Shown here: in pieces, positions 1-8,823 of the stretch | Position numbering within the stretch: the stretch's first letter is position 1 | Layout: each line of letters begins with the position of its first letter | Origin: an uncultured Pelagibacteraceae bacterium | GTDB taxonomy: Bacteria; Pseudomonadota; Alphaproteobacteria; Pelagibacterales; Pelagibacteraceae | Assembly: GCA_902536765.1 (NCBI GenBank) | Contig: CACAYM010000004.1 | Coordinates: 90,715-154,714 of the forward strand | DNA length: 64,000 bases | Direction: 5' to 3' | The notes under the pieces: generated by a model | Database searches by the model: none | Told to the model about the DNA's origin: nothing | What the model saw: the letters and a program-made list of their open reading frames with translations, nothing else | Made by a program: the position numbers and the translations under genes

Positions 1-642
1 TATATTTTCTGGATTAATAAATTTTCTATTAGTTATAAATTTCCAGAAACGATTTTCTTCACTTACAATTATGTTCCTTAAAAGTCTGTCTTTATAATAT
101 TTGTCACCAGTAAATTCTATCGTGTCTATATAAGCTTTATCACCTAAATTAATATTGAAAATAACATTTACAGTATTATTTTGATTTTCAACAATTTGTT
201 CTTCTATAGATGAAAAATAATAACCAGAATTTTTGAGTATTTTTTGTATTCTGCCTATATCAGTAGATACGTAACTCTCTACGAATGGATTTTTATCTTT
301 TAATAGCAATTGCTTCTTAAGTATTTCTACTAATTCTTTTTTTTTGATTCCATTAATTTGAATTTCTTGTACAACTTTATTTTCAACAACGTCAATTGTT
401 AAAACACCGTTAACTAAATTAAGAGATATATCTGAAAAAAAATTAGTTTTGTACAGATCCTTAATAATCAAATCTAAATCATTAGTTGTATAGTTTTTAC
501 CTATTTTGATATTAGAAAACACTAAAATAGTTTCTGTAGTGATTCTATCATTATTAATTACACTTATTTTTTCCACAACCTCTGAAAGACTTTTAGATGT
601 TAGAAAAAACAAATAGATAAAAATAAATAAAATTTTAGGCAT
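1..642 (-). CDS. bamA: Outer membrane assembly factor BamA, N-terminal part (runs off the window)
   Basis: Only the first 214 residues are present; the gene continues beyond base 1. It starts at the ATG complementary to 640-642 with a hydrophobic signal peptide (residues 1-20, charged PK then a Leu/Ile/Phe core, likely cleaved before EVVEKISV). Two POTRA-like beta-alpha-alpha-beta repeats follow, with phrases such as IQINGIKKKE and IEFTGDKYY typical of BamA. BamA is the outer membrane channel that folds beta-barrel proteins. The start overlaps the end of dxr by 8 bases, so translation is probably coupled. In most alphaproteobacteria the protease gene rseP sits between dxr and bamA; here it does not. 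The beta-barrel is outside the window, so identity rests on the POTRA region and gene order. Confidence 0.85.
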   Translation of the reverse strand, partial: MPKILFIFIYLFFLTSKSLSEVVEKISVINNDRITTETILVFSNIKIGKNYTTNDLDLIIKDLYKTNFFSDISLNLVNGVLTIDVVENKVVQEIQINGIKKKELVEILKKQLLLKDKNPFVESYVSTDIGRIQKILKNSGYYFSSIEEQIVENQNNTVNVIFNINLGDKAYIDTIEFTGDKYYKDRLLRNIIVSEENRFWKFITNRKFINPENI

Positions 643-1810
643 TGTCGTTGGATCTTACACATAAAGATCTAGTTTTCAATCTAACATATTTATTTAATTT
701 TGTTATTTGAACTAAATTATTAGGTTTTTTTGATCTTAATTTCTTAAATTCTTTAAGATTCAGAGTCGCTTTAAGATATTTTGAAATATCTAAAAACTTT
801 ATTTTTTTTTTTAAAAATAAATCAACCAACTCATCATTTGCACTGACCAGAACAGTTTCTAATAGTGTATTTTTTTTTGAATAAAAATATTTTATTAAAT
901 CTAATACCGGGAATTGTTTAATACTAACCGTGTTTAAATCTAAACTGTTTAATTTTTTTATATTTAATTTAGTAGGATATGTTTTCAAAGTTTTCTCTAG
1001 ATAGAGAGAATTAAAGATTGGTATCTTCATACTTGTATCATGAATTAAAATTTTAGATAATCCATTTTTAAACTTAAGAATTGCATGGACATAGGAATTA
1101 GGGTGAGAGAGTATTTTTATTTTTTTTGTTGAAATATTAAAAATTTTACTTGCCTCAATAATCTCAAAAATCTTATTGACCATTGTAGCGGAATCAATAG
1201 AAATTTTTTTTCCCATTTTCCATCTTGGATGCTTGATTGCCTGAAAAGGTTTTACATTAACTAAATTTTTTCTTTCTTTATTTAGAAAAGGTCCTCCTGA
1301 TGCTGTAATAAAAATTTCATCTATATTTTCGTAATTATTATCAGCTAAAGACCAGATTGAAAAGTGCTCTGAGTCAATAGGTACAAATTTAGTTTTGTTT
1401 TTTCTTAACTCAATATTAATTAGGTTCCAACCACAGATAATTGATTCTTTGTTTGCTATTGCTATAAGTTTAGTGTGCTTAATTACCTCTAATGTAGGTT
1501 GTAAACCAGTAAAACCACTTATTGAACTCATTACGTAATCTATTTTTTTGGGAAAAATTTTTTTGAAACACTTATAATTATTATAAATTTTTAATTTTTT
1601 ATTTTTTTTTTTGAAATATTCAAACTTTTCATAATTTGTAATAATTAAGTATTTAGGTCTAAATGCTTTAATTTGTTTTGTTATTTCATTTATATTTTTG
1701 TTAGTTGATAAAAGAATAATTCTAAAATTCTTTTTATTTTTTTTTATAATTTCAAGTGTTTGTTTGCCGATTGATCCTGTTGATCCAAGAATTGCGATTT
1801 TTTTTTTCAT
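635..1810 (-). CDS. dxr: 1-deoxy-D-xylulose 5-phosphate reductoisomerase
   Basis: Converts DXP to 2-C-methyl-D-erythritol 4-phosphate with NADPH, the second step of the non-mevalonate isoprenoid pathway. The start is placed at the Met directly before KKKIAILGSTGSIG (the NADPH-binding loop), giving 391 residues, a normal length; a 13-residue upstream extension would overlap cdsA and lacks homology features. Visible active-site blocks are IANKES, PIDSEHFSIW (metal-binding Asp and Glu), ASGGPF, and HPRWKMGKKISIDSATMVNK. The gene lies one base after cdsA and overlaps bamA, so it is inside the rpsB-to-bamA operon. Its product feeds the isoprenoid chain made by the neighbouring uppS. Confidence 0.97.
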   Translation of the reverse strand: MKKKIAILGSTGSIGKQTLEIIKKNKKNFRIILLSTNKNINEITKQIKAFRPKYLIITNYEKFEYFKKKNKKLKIYNNYKCFKKIFPKKIDYVMSSISGFTGLQPTLEVIKHTKLIAIANKESIICGWNLINIELRKNKTKFVPIDSEHFSIWSLADNNYENIDEIFITASGGPFLNKERKNLVNVKPFQAIKHPRWKMGKKISIDSATMVNKIFEIIEASKIFNISTKKIKILSHPNSYVHAILKFKNGLSKILIHDTSMKIPIFNSLYLEKTLKTYPTKLNIKKLNSLDLNTVSIKQFPVLDLIKYFYSKKNTLLETVLVSANDELVDLFLKKKIKFLDISKYLKATLNLKEFKKLRSKKPNNLVQITKLNKYVRLKTRSLCVRSNDNA

Positions 1811-1811
1811 T

Positions 1812-2456
1812 TTAAAAAAAAGTAAATAAATATGTAAACGGAAGAGCAAAAATCATGCCATCGATTCTATCTAGCAATCCGCCATGTCCAGGAATTATTT
1901 TTCCTGTATTTTTGATTTTAGATAATCTCTTAAAATATGAGATTATTAAATCTCCTAATTGACTTACTGTTGACACTAATAGTACGAATAATATTAATTT
2001 CATATCAATATTAATTTTTTCAATATTAAATAAATAAATATAATTTGAAAGCACAATTAAACTTAAAATTGATAATAAATAACTTCCAAACATACCAGCA
2101 TAAGTTTTGTTTGGGCTAATTTTAATTAATTTGGGTCCTTTAAATATTTTTCCAAAAACATAACCACCTATATCTGTGGATATGCAAACAATAATCGCTA
2201 GGATGAAAAGTGAATAATAATTTTTATCATCATTTATTCTTAGTAAATATGTTGAAAAAAATGAAAAAGTTAAAAAAAGAATTCCAGGTAAAAAGTAAAG
2301 TTTTTTTTTGGTTAAATTATACCATTCATAAACTGAAATAAAAAAACATACTAATAGTAGTATAATAAAATAAATTGAACCTTTAAAAATTAAAAAAAAA
2401 ATAAAGGGTATAAGTATAATCGAGCTACATATTCTTTTTGTCGTTTCATTATTCAT
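1812..2456 (-). CDS. cdsA: Phosphatidate cytidylyltransferase (CDP-diglyceride synthase)
   Basis: Integral membrane enzyme making CDP-diacylglycerol from phosphatidate and CTP for phospholipid synthesis. The protein has 214 residues, shorter than the roughly 270-285 of many homologues, with about six hydrophobic segments. The C-terminal signature is present: SYFKRLSKIKN followed by IIPGHGGLLDRIDG. The Asp normally following the second conserved Lys of the signature is Asn here (KN rather than KD), while the DRID end is intact. The start codon shares one base with the uppS stop (TAATG). Placement between uppS and dxr is the standard proteobacterial order. Function is confident from the signature; catalytic competence with Asn is untested. 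Confidence 0.93.
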   Translation of the reverse strand: MNNETTKRICSSIILIPFIFFLIFKGSIYFIILLLVCFFISVYEWYNLTKKKLYFLPGILFLTFSFFSTYLLRINDDKNYYSLFILAIIVCISTDIGGYVFGKIFKGPKLIKISPNKTYAGMFGSYLLSILSLIVLSNYIYLFNIEKINIDMKLILFVLLVSTVSQLGDLIISYFKRLSKIKNTGKIIPGHGGLLDRIDGMIFALPFTYLFTFF

Positions 2457-3130
2457 TAAATATTTCCAAAGTTTCTTTTAGTTTTTTTAAATTTTTCAAG
2501 TATTTTACCATAATCGCTTTCTGTAAAATCGGGCCATAGTTTCTTTTCAAAATAAATTTCTGAATATGCTAATTGCCATAATAAAAAATTGCTTAACCTT
2601 TTTGTGTTGCCTGTTCTTATTAGCAAATCAGGTTCAGGTATATTTTTTGTTAAAAGATATCTATTAATATTTTTTTCGTTTATTTTTTCATTCTTTTTAA
2701 TTATATTTTTAAAAGCATACAATAATTCAATTTTAGAACCATAATTTAGTGCTAAATTAATTTGTAATTTTTTATTTTTTAATGTTTTTTTTTCAGATAT
2801 CCTCAAAAGTTTATTTAATTTTTTTGAAAATTTTTTAAAGCCAATAACTTTTAATTTAATTTTTTGTTTATTTAAATCTTCAATTCTATTTTTCAAAAAA
2901 GTTTCTAATAAATTAAACAAATAATTTACTTCTTTTTGAGGTCTTTTCCAATTTTCTGTAGAAAATGCATATAAAGTTAAAAATTTTATTTTTCTACGAA
3001 TTGATTCTTTAATAATTTTTTCAACAGTATTTATACCAGCTTTGTGTCCAGCATTTCTTGAATTTTTATATTTTAGTCCCCATCTACCATTACCATCCAT
3101 AATAATGGCTACATGATTTATCGGGTTCAT
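2456..3130 (-). CDS. uppS: Undecaprenyl diphosphate synthase (cis-prenyltransferase)
   Basis: Cytosolic enzyme that extends farnesyl diphosphate with isopentenyl diphosphate to the C55 carrier lipid of peptidoglycan synthesis. The 224-residue protein opens with HVAIIMDGNGRWG, which contains the catalytic Asp of the DGNGRW motif. It continues with LTLYAFSTENWKRP and RLSNFLLWQLAYSEIYF near the C-terminus. The diphosphate-binding motif reads RTGNTKRLSNF where most homologues have RTGGE or RTSGE before the second Arg, so the usual Gly-Glu pair is Asn-Thr. It overlaps frr by four bases (ATGA) and cdsA by one base, showing tight operon packing. The closing residues are Lys/Arg-rich. Confidence 0.96.
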   Translation of the reverse strand: MNPINHVAIIMDGNGRWGLKYKNSRNAGHKAGINTVEKIIKESIRRKIKFLTLYAFSTENWKRPQKEVNYLFNLLETFLKNRIEDLNKQKIKLKVIGFKKFSKKLNKLLRISEKKTLKNKKLQINLALNYGSKIELLYAFKNIIKKNEKINEKNINRYLLTKNIPEPDLLIRTGNTKRLSNFLLWQLAYSEIYFEKKLWPDFTESDYGKILEKFKKTKRNFGNI

Positions 3131-3678
3131 ATTGTCATTATTTCTTTTTCTTTTATGGTAACTTTTTCGTCAATAATTTTTGTATGTTTATCGGTAAAAT
3201 TTTGTACTTCTTTCTCGAATTTTTTTTCATCATCCTCCGAGATTATTTTTTTTTTTAATAAGTTTTTTAATTCCTCGTTTGCTTCCCTTCTAATATTTCT
3301 GATAGATATTTTACATTTTTCGCCCATAGTTTTAATCATTTTTTTTATTTCATTTCTTCTTTCTTCACTAAGATCAGGAATTGGTAATCTGATTAGCTGA
3401 CCGTCAATTTGCGGATTTAGCCCTAATTCAGATTTCTTAATAGCAGAGTCAATTAATACAACATTATTTAAATCCCATACTTGAATATTTATCATTCTAG
3501 CTTCTGGTGTTGTTATAGTTGCTACTTGATTAATTGGCATTTTTTGACCATATACATCAACCTTTACTAAATCTAACATACCTGCATTAGCTCTACCTGT
3601 CCTTAATGTACCTAGCTCTTTTGTAAAAACTTCAATTGTTTTATTCATTTTTTGATTATAATTTTGAATGTCAAACAT
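3127..3678 (-). CDS. frr: Ribosome recycling factor
   Basis: Splits post-termination ribosomes together with EF-G. It has 183 residues, the family's usual length, beginning MFDIQNYNQKMNKTIEVF, with the conserved block LRTGRANAGMLDLVKVDVYG. The motif PDLSEERRNE precedes the C-terminal helix, where VRN-type residues appear as SIRNIRREANEELK. The three-helix-bundle pattern of charged heptads is visible from residue 110 onward. It directly abuts the tsf stop codon. In most proteobacteria pyrH (UMP kinase) lies between tsf and frr; here there is no room for it. Confidence 0.97.
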   Translation of the reverse strand: MFDIQNYNQKMNKTIEVFTKELGTLRTGRANAGMLDLVKVDVYGQKMPINQVATITTPEARMINIQVWDLNNVVLIDSAIKKSELGLNPQIDGQLIRLPIPDLSEERRNEIKKMIKTMGEKCKISIRNIRREANEELKNLLKKKIISEDDEKKFEKEVQNFTDKHTKIIDEKVTIKEKEIMTI

Positions 3679-4530
3679 TTATTCTCCAATTTTTAATCTA
3701 TAAAAATCGATTATTTTTAAATTTTCGTTATTTAATTCTTTTATTATATCTTTTACTTTTTTTTTCGGTTCCATTACCCATGCTTGATTAATTAAACTAT
3801 TCTCCTCTTTGAATTTATTAATTTTGCCTAAACTAATTTTTTTTATAATATCATCTGGTTTTCCCAGATTTTTTAATTCTTTTGATATTAATTCCTCTTC
3901 TTTTTTAATTATTTTCTCATCTATATCCTCAGAATTTAATGCTAATGGATTTGAAGCAGCAATGTGCATAGCAAGTTGTTTGCCAAAAACCTTGATATTA
4001 TCGTCATTTGGATTTGCTTCCAAAGATACTATGACTGCTAATTTTGAAAGATTATCTTTAACAACTGTATGTAAATAAGTAAAAATTAAATTGTTTTTAT
4101 TTTGGATTGTTTTTGAACGTCCTAATGTAATTTTTTCACCAATTTTTGAAATTAAACCAACAAGGTTTTCTTCGACTGATTGGTTATTTTTCATTTTATT
4201 TTTTTTTAACAAATCTATATTTGATTGAGATTGATTGTTAATTTCGCTTAATTCCTTAACAAAAGTTATAAAGTCGTTATTTTTAGCCACAAAGTCAGTT
4301 TCACAGTTTACTTCTATTAAGGATGAGGCACTCTCATTTTCCGAGAGTGCTATTACACCTTCTTTAGCTTCTCTAGACATTTTTTTTGATGCTTTGGAAA
4401 TACCTTTTATTCTTAGTATTTCTGCCGCTTTTTGTAAATCTCCTGCGGCTTCTTGCAATGCTGAACTACAATCTTTAAATCCTGCACCTGTACTCTGTCT
4501 AAGATGTTTTATTTTTTCTATTTCACTCAT
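3679..4530 (-). CDS. tsf: Elongation factor Ts
   Basis: Nucleotide exchange factor for EF-Tu. The 283-residue protein begins [18 protein letters not shown] with the N-terminal UBA-like domain (residues 1-50). The EF-Tu contact loop follows, with the signature CETDFVAKN near residue 75. The C-terminal dimerisation region ends [18 protein letters not shown]. It lies 20 bases downstream of rpsB and directly abuts frr, so it is expected to be co-transcribed with rpsB and to fall under any control exerted by the rpsB leader. Confidence 0.97.
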   Translation of the reverse strand: MSEIEKIKHLRQSTGAGFKDCSSALQEAAGDLQKAAEILRIKGISKASKKMSREAKEGVIALSENESASSLIEVNCETDFVAKNNDFITFVKELSEINNQSQSNIDLLKKNKMKNNQSVEENLVGLISKIGEKITLGRSKTIQNKNNLIFTYLHTVVKDNLSKLAVIVSLEANPNDDNIKVFGKQLAMHIAASNPLALNSEDIDEKIIKKEEELISKELKNLGKPDDIIKKISLGKINKFKEENSLINQAWVMEPKKKVKDIIKELNNENLKIIDFYRLKIGE

Positions 4531-4550
4531 TGAAAACTTTAATTTTTTAA

Positions 4551-5291
4551 TTAATTTGCAGAGTTCTTTTGATCTTTTTTATCTTTATTATCTTCACTAT
4601 TCGATGTTTCTTGTTTTGCATTATCAATTGTTTGCTTTATTAGATTACAATATAGATCAATAGATCTTCTTGCATCATCATTTCCTGGTACTGGAAAATC
4701 TATACCATCAGGATTTGAATTAGTGTCTAATATAGCAATGATTGGAATATTTAATTTAATTGCTTCTTTTATAGCAAGCGACTCATAATTTGTATCAATT
4801 ATAAAAACTAAATCAGGAATTTTTTTCATATTGCTTATACCACCTAAAGATCTTTGTAATTTATCTCTTTGTATACTCATCTTTAGAAGTTCTTTCTTTG
4901 TAAAACCTCGATTTTCAGATACTAAATCAAGGTTTATTTTTTCTAGTTTTTTTATTGAATTTGATATTGTTCCCCAATTAGTTAGCATTCCTCCAAGCCA
5001 TCTATAATTAACATAATATTGATTTGTATCTTTTGCTAATTCAGATACTGCCTCAGATGCTTGTTTTTTTGTCGAAATAAAAAGAATTTTGCCATTATTT
5101 TTTATAGTGTTGAATATTTTTTCTAAAGCAACATTGATTAATTCTAATGTTTGGGTTAAATCTATAATATGTATTGAATCTCTTTTACCAAAAATATATT
5201 TTTTCATTTTTGGATTCCATCTTAAAGTTTTGTGGCCGAGATGAACTCCGGCTTCTAAAAGCTGTTGAATTGTTACAGTAGGTATTTTCAT
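4551..5291 (-). CDS. rpsB: 30S ribosomal protein S2
   Basis: Structural protein of the small subunit. The 246-residue protein starts [22 protein letters not shown], the standard S2 opening, with [24 protein letters not shown] and the C-terminal block [17 protein letters not shown] polar Lys/Asp/Gln tail of about 25 residues follows. It is the first gene of a long minus-strand operon (rpsB, tsf, frr, uppS, cdsA, dxr, bamA). Its 124-base upstream region contains a pseudoknot-like leader ending a few bases before the start codon, suggesting autogenous repression by S2. Confidence 0.98.
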   Translation of the reverse strand: MKIPTVTIQQLLEAGVHLGHKTLRWNPKMKKYIFGKRDSIHIIDLTQTLELINVALEKIFNTIKNNGKILFISTKKQASEAVSELAKDTNQYYVNYRWLGGMLTNWGTISNSIKKLEKINLDLVSENRGFTKKELLKMSIQRDKLQRSLGGISNMKKIPDLVFIIDTNYESLAIKEAIKLNIPIIAILDTNSNPDGIDFPVPGNDDARRSIDLYCNLIKQTIDNAKQETSNSEDNKDKKDQKNSAN

Positions 5292-5299
5292 AGTTATTC

Positions 5300-5360
5300 C
5301 CGGTTATCCCACCACAGTTATTTCCACTTAAGGACCGGAGGTATTACACCATTAACTGTG
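5300..5360 (-). promoter_or_regulatory. Pseudoknotted rpsB leader, candidate S2 autoregulatory element
   Basis: Reading the minus strand 5' to 3', CACAGTTA (5360-5353) is exactly complementary to TAACTGTG (5320-5313), giving an 8-bp stem. CCGGT (5338-5334), inside that stem's loop, is exactly complementary to ACCGG (5304-5300), which lies downstream of it. The interleaved order is that of an H-type pseudoknot. A small hairpin with GGT/ACC arms lies at 5350-5340. The second strand of the GC-rich stem ends nine bases before the rpsB ATG, where ribosomes bind, so folding should hinder initiation. S2 is known to repress rpsB-tsf through its leader in enterobacteria, and S2 leaders have been proposed in alphaproteobacteria. 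Function here is inferred. Confidence 0.75.
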
Positions 5361-5377
5361 TGCGTGTTAAGATCGAT

Positions 5378-5406
5378 TAAATATATCTTTATTATAACTT
5401 ACTCAA
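5378..5406 (-). promoter_or_regulatory. Candidate promoter of the rpsB operon
   Basis: On the minus strand TTGAGT (5406-5401) is followed after 17 bases by TATTTA (5383-5378). A TATAAT also occurs at 5396-5391, but no good -35 lies 16-18 bases upstream of it. Either would start transcription just before the structured leader. The site lies in the gap between the dnaE stop and rpsB. Sequence resemblance only. Confidence 0.4.
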
Positions 5407-5415
5407 GTCTTTTTT

Positions 5416-8400
5416 TTACTGAATATTTGCATTAATACCTTGATTTTTCAGCAAATTTATATGGTTTCTGTCAAAATATCTTTTATTTTTTAAGTTAAAC
5501 ACTAGTTCTCCAGTATCAGAAATTATTTTGATTACTACGTTAGTATCACCTTGTTTATTAAGTATTTTATCTACTTCTTTAATTCTTTCCTCATTTTTAA
5601 TCGAAATAATAACATTTTTTATTGGTTTATTAATTAAATTTTTTAAAGACGAAATTTTTTTTACATTAAATTTTTTAAATCTATTATTTTCATCAGATAA
5701 ATTTTTAGTAACAGTAATTATTACTGAACTTCCTTCATCTAGAAATCTCCGGTTACTCTCAAGTAAATCTGAAAAAATAAATAGCTCGAAAACCGACTTT
5801 AAATCACTAAATTTTACAATAGCATATGAGTTTCCTTTTTGAGTTTTTTTTTCTTGAACTTTTAAAATAGTTGCAGCAATATTTGTTTCTAGTATTTTAA
5901 GGTCACTGCTAAAATCAACAAAGCTTTTAACTTCATAATCAGCTAAAATTTCTGAGTATTCATTTAATGGATGATCAGATATAAAAAAACCAATTGATTC
6001 AAATTCTTTTGAAAGTTTTTCATCGAACTTCCAATCATCTATTTCATTGTGAAGATCATCTTGTTCTTCATCAGGTTGAAATAAATTTATCTGGTTATTA
6101 ATTTTATTTTCGTATGAATTTTTTGACTTTAATATTAATGATGGTATAGCCTCATACAATTCTTTTCTATTAGAGTGAATTTTATCAAAAGCTCCTGATT
6201 TCACCATACCCTCAAGTTGAAGTTTATTAACATCTTTGGGATTAATTCGATTTATAAAATTATATAGAGATTTAAATTTTCCGCCTTTAAGTCTTTCTCG
6301 AACAATATTTGAAACAGCGTCATAACCTACGTTCTTGATTGCACCTAATGCATAATAAAAAATATTATCTTTTGATTTAAAATCTGCAAAACACTCATTA
6401 ATATCAGGCCGATGTATTTTAATATCAAGTCTTTTTAACTCTTCATAAAATTCACTTAGTTTATTTTGGTTTGATATATCCATAGTCATAGATGCTGAAA
6501 AAAACTCATTTTGATAGTAGGTTTTTAAAAAAGCTGTTTGATATGCTATTATCGCATATGCAGCTGCATGACTTTTGTTAAAACCATACTCAGCAAATGG
6601 CTCAATTTTTAAAAAAATACTAGCAGCTGTTTCTCTATTTATTCCTTTTTTAGCTGCACCATCAATAAATCTCATTTTTTGTTTTTCTAGTTCTTGTCTT
6701 TTTTTCTTACCCATAGCTCTTCTTAATATATCAGCCTCACCAGCAGTAAAGCCTGATAATTTTTGTGCAATTTGCATTACTTGTTCTTGATAAATAATAA
6801 CACCGTATGTAGGTTTTAGAATCTCTTCCAGTAATGGGTGCAGATAGTCTGGTTTCTTTTTTCCATGTTTACAATCATTGTAAGTTGGTATGTTTGCCAT
6901 GGGACCAGGTCTATATAAAGCTACTAAAGCAATTATGTCCTCTAACTGATTTGGTTTCATTTGAATTAAAGCTTCTTTCATTCCCGAACTTTCTAACTGA
7001 AATAATCCAACGGTATGACCCTTTGATAATAATTCAAAAACTTTTTGGTCATCGTAATTAATTTTTTTTATATCGAAATCTTTATCTACTTCTCTAATCA
7101 TTTTTGATGTGTTGTTTATCACGGTTAGAGTTTTTAAACCTAAAAAATCAAACTTAATCAAACCTGCATTTTCTGCTGAATACATATCGAATTGAGTTGA
7201 AGGCAACAAAAGATTTGATGAATTATCTTTATAAAGAGGAACTGTATCTGTTAGTTCCTTATCTGCAATTACCACGCCAGCTGCATGCGTTGCAAAATTT
7301 CTATTTAAACCTTCTAACTTTAATGACAGCTCTATTAATTTGTTTACTCTAGTATCATCTTTAATTAATTTTTGGAGTCTAGGTTCACTATTAATACACT
7401 CTGTTAAATTTTGAGGTCTTGATGGATCAAAAGGTATCATTTTTGATATAGAGTCGACAAAGCCATAGGAAAAACCTAAAACACGACCAACATCACGAAT
7501 TACCATTCTTGCTTTAAGTTTGCCAAAAGTAATTATATGTGCGACGCTATTTTTGTATTTTGTATTTAAATATTCAAAAACCAAATCTCTTTTTTCTTCA
7601 CAAAAGTCAATATCAAAATCTGGCATTGAAATTCTATCTGGATTTAAAAATCTTTCAAAAATTAAATTAAATTTAATTGGATCAACGTCAGTAATATCTA
7701 AACACCAAGCAACAAGTGATCCTGCACCAGATCCTCTACCTGGACCAACTGGTATATTTTTTCTTTTAGCCCATTTAATATAATCAGAAACTATTAAAAA
7801 ATAACTAGAATATTCCATTTTTATTATGATTTGAATCTCGTGTTCAAGTCGCTGAAAATATTTTTGATATATTTCGTTTGTATCAACATCAATCTCATTA
7901 ACATTAAAATTATCAATTATTTTATTTTTTAAACCATTTGTCGACTCCTCAATCAAAATATTATCTGGGTTTAGACCTTTTTCAGATCCAATATTTGGAA
8001 GAACTGGTTTGGAGTTTTCAGGTCTAAAATTTATCTTATAAACTAAGTTATAATTATTTTCTAAAGCTTCAGGTAAATCCGAAAATAATTTTTCCAATTC
8101 ATTATCATTTTTTAAATAATGTTGATCTGAAAGTTTTTTTCTATTTAGATCATTTATATTGGATTTATTACCTATGCACATCAGAGCATCATGTGCCTCA
8201 TACATATCTTTGTCTAAATAATATACTTCATTTGTAGCAATTATTGGTATTTTTAGTTCATTAGATAATTTAAGATTTAAATTTTCAAAATTTTTTTCAT
8301 TTAAATCGTTATGTCTTTGAATTTCAATGTAAAAATCATAGGAAAATTTATTTTTAAGCAAATTATACAAATTTTTAATTTCAGATATTTTGTCTTTTTC

Positions 8401-8823
8401 AAATAGTTTACCTGTGAGACTATTTAGAGAACCAGATAAAATAATTACATCACTTGAAATTGAAAGTAGTTCACTAATATCGCAGTGAGGCTCATTTAAA
8501 TCATTATTTTCTAAAAATGATTTTGAGGATAGTTTAATTATAGATTTATAGCCAATTTCAGATTTTGCTATTATAGGAATTTTTCCAATAACATTTTTAA
8601 ATTTAAAATTAATCTGTGAACCTAATATAGGTTGTGTTCCACTTTTAGAAATATTTTCTGAGAATTCAAGCGCACCACATAAATTAAAAGAATCTGAAAT
8701 GCCTATAGCCTTAACTTTTTTTTTTTTACAAAAATCCGATAATTCCTCAATTTTGAGTGCACCTTCACATATTGAATATTGAGAATGTATTTTTAAATGA
8801 TTAAATTTATTATAGCTTTCCAT
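5416..8823 (-). CDS. dnaE: DNA polymerase III alpha subunit
   Basis: Replicative DNA polymerase of 1135 residues, close to the usual 1150-1180. Order of domains: N-terminal PHP domain (residues 1-270), palm with catalytic acidic motif PDFDIDF, and the fingers region containing GPGRGSGAGSLVAWCLDITDVDP. Blocks YRPGPM, YQEQVM and FNKSHAAAYA follow, then helix-hairpin-helix and OB-fold regions (from about residue 830). The PHP metal site looks degenerate: the usual TDH triplet reads SDS, so PHP nuclease activity is unlikely. The start overlaps the lolD stop by 14 bases. A separate epsilon subunit would be needed for proofreading and is not in the window. Confidence 0.97.
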   Translation of the reverse strand: MESYNKFNHLKIHSQYSICEGALKIEELSDFCKKKKVKAIGISDSFNLCGALEFSENISKSGTQPILGSQINFKFKNVIGKIPIIAKSEIGYKSIIKLSSKSFLENNDLNEPHCDISELLSISSDVIILSGSLNSLTGKLFEKDKISEIKNLYNLLKNKFSYDFYIEIQRHNDLNEKNFENLNLKLSNELKIPIIATNEVYYLDKDMYEAHDALMCIGNKSNINDLNRKKLSDQHYLKNDNELEKLFSDLPEALENNYNLVYKINFRPENSKPVLPNIGSEKGLNPDNILIEESTNGLKNKIIDNFNVNEIDVDTNEIYQKYFQRLEHEIQIIIKMEYSSYFLIVSDYIKWAKRKNIPVGPGRGSGAGSLVAWCLDITDVDPIKFNLIFERFLNPDRISMPDFDIDFCEEKRDLVFEYLNTKYKNSVAHIITFGKLKARMVIRDVGRVLGFSYGFVDSISKMIPFDPSRPQNLTECINSEPRLQKLIKDDTRVNKLIELSLKLEGLNRNFATHAAGVVIADKELTDTVPLYKDNSSNLLLPSTQFDMYSAENAGLIKFDFLGLKTLTVINNTSKMIREVDKDFDIKKINYDDQKVFELLSKGHTVGLFQLESSGMKEALIQMKPNQLEDIIALVALYRPGPMANIPTYNDCKHGKKKPDYLHPLLEEILKPTYGVIIYQEQVMQIAQKLSGFTAGEADILRRAMGKKKRQELEKQKMRFIDGAAKKGINRETAASIFLKIEPFAEYGFNKSHAAAYAIIAYQTAFLKTYYQNEFFSASMTMDISNQNKLSEFYEELKRLDIKIHRPDINECFADFKSKDNIFYYALGAIKNVGYDAVSNIVRERLKGGKFKSLYNFINRINPKDVNKLQLEGMVKSGAFDKIHSNRKELYEAIPSLILKSKNSYENKINNQINLFQPDEEQDDLHNEIDDWKFDEKLSKEFESIGFFISDHPLNEYSEILADYEVKSFVDFSSDLKILETNIAATILKVQEKKTQKGNSYAIVKFSDLKSVFELFIFSDLLESNRRFLDEGSSVIITVTKNLSDENNRFKKFNVKKISSLKNLINKPIKNVIISIKNEERIKEVDKILNKQGDTNVVIKIISDTGELVFNLKNKRYFDRNHINLLKNQGINANIQ

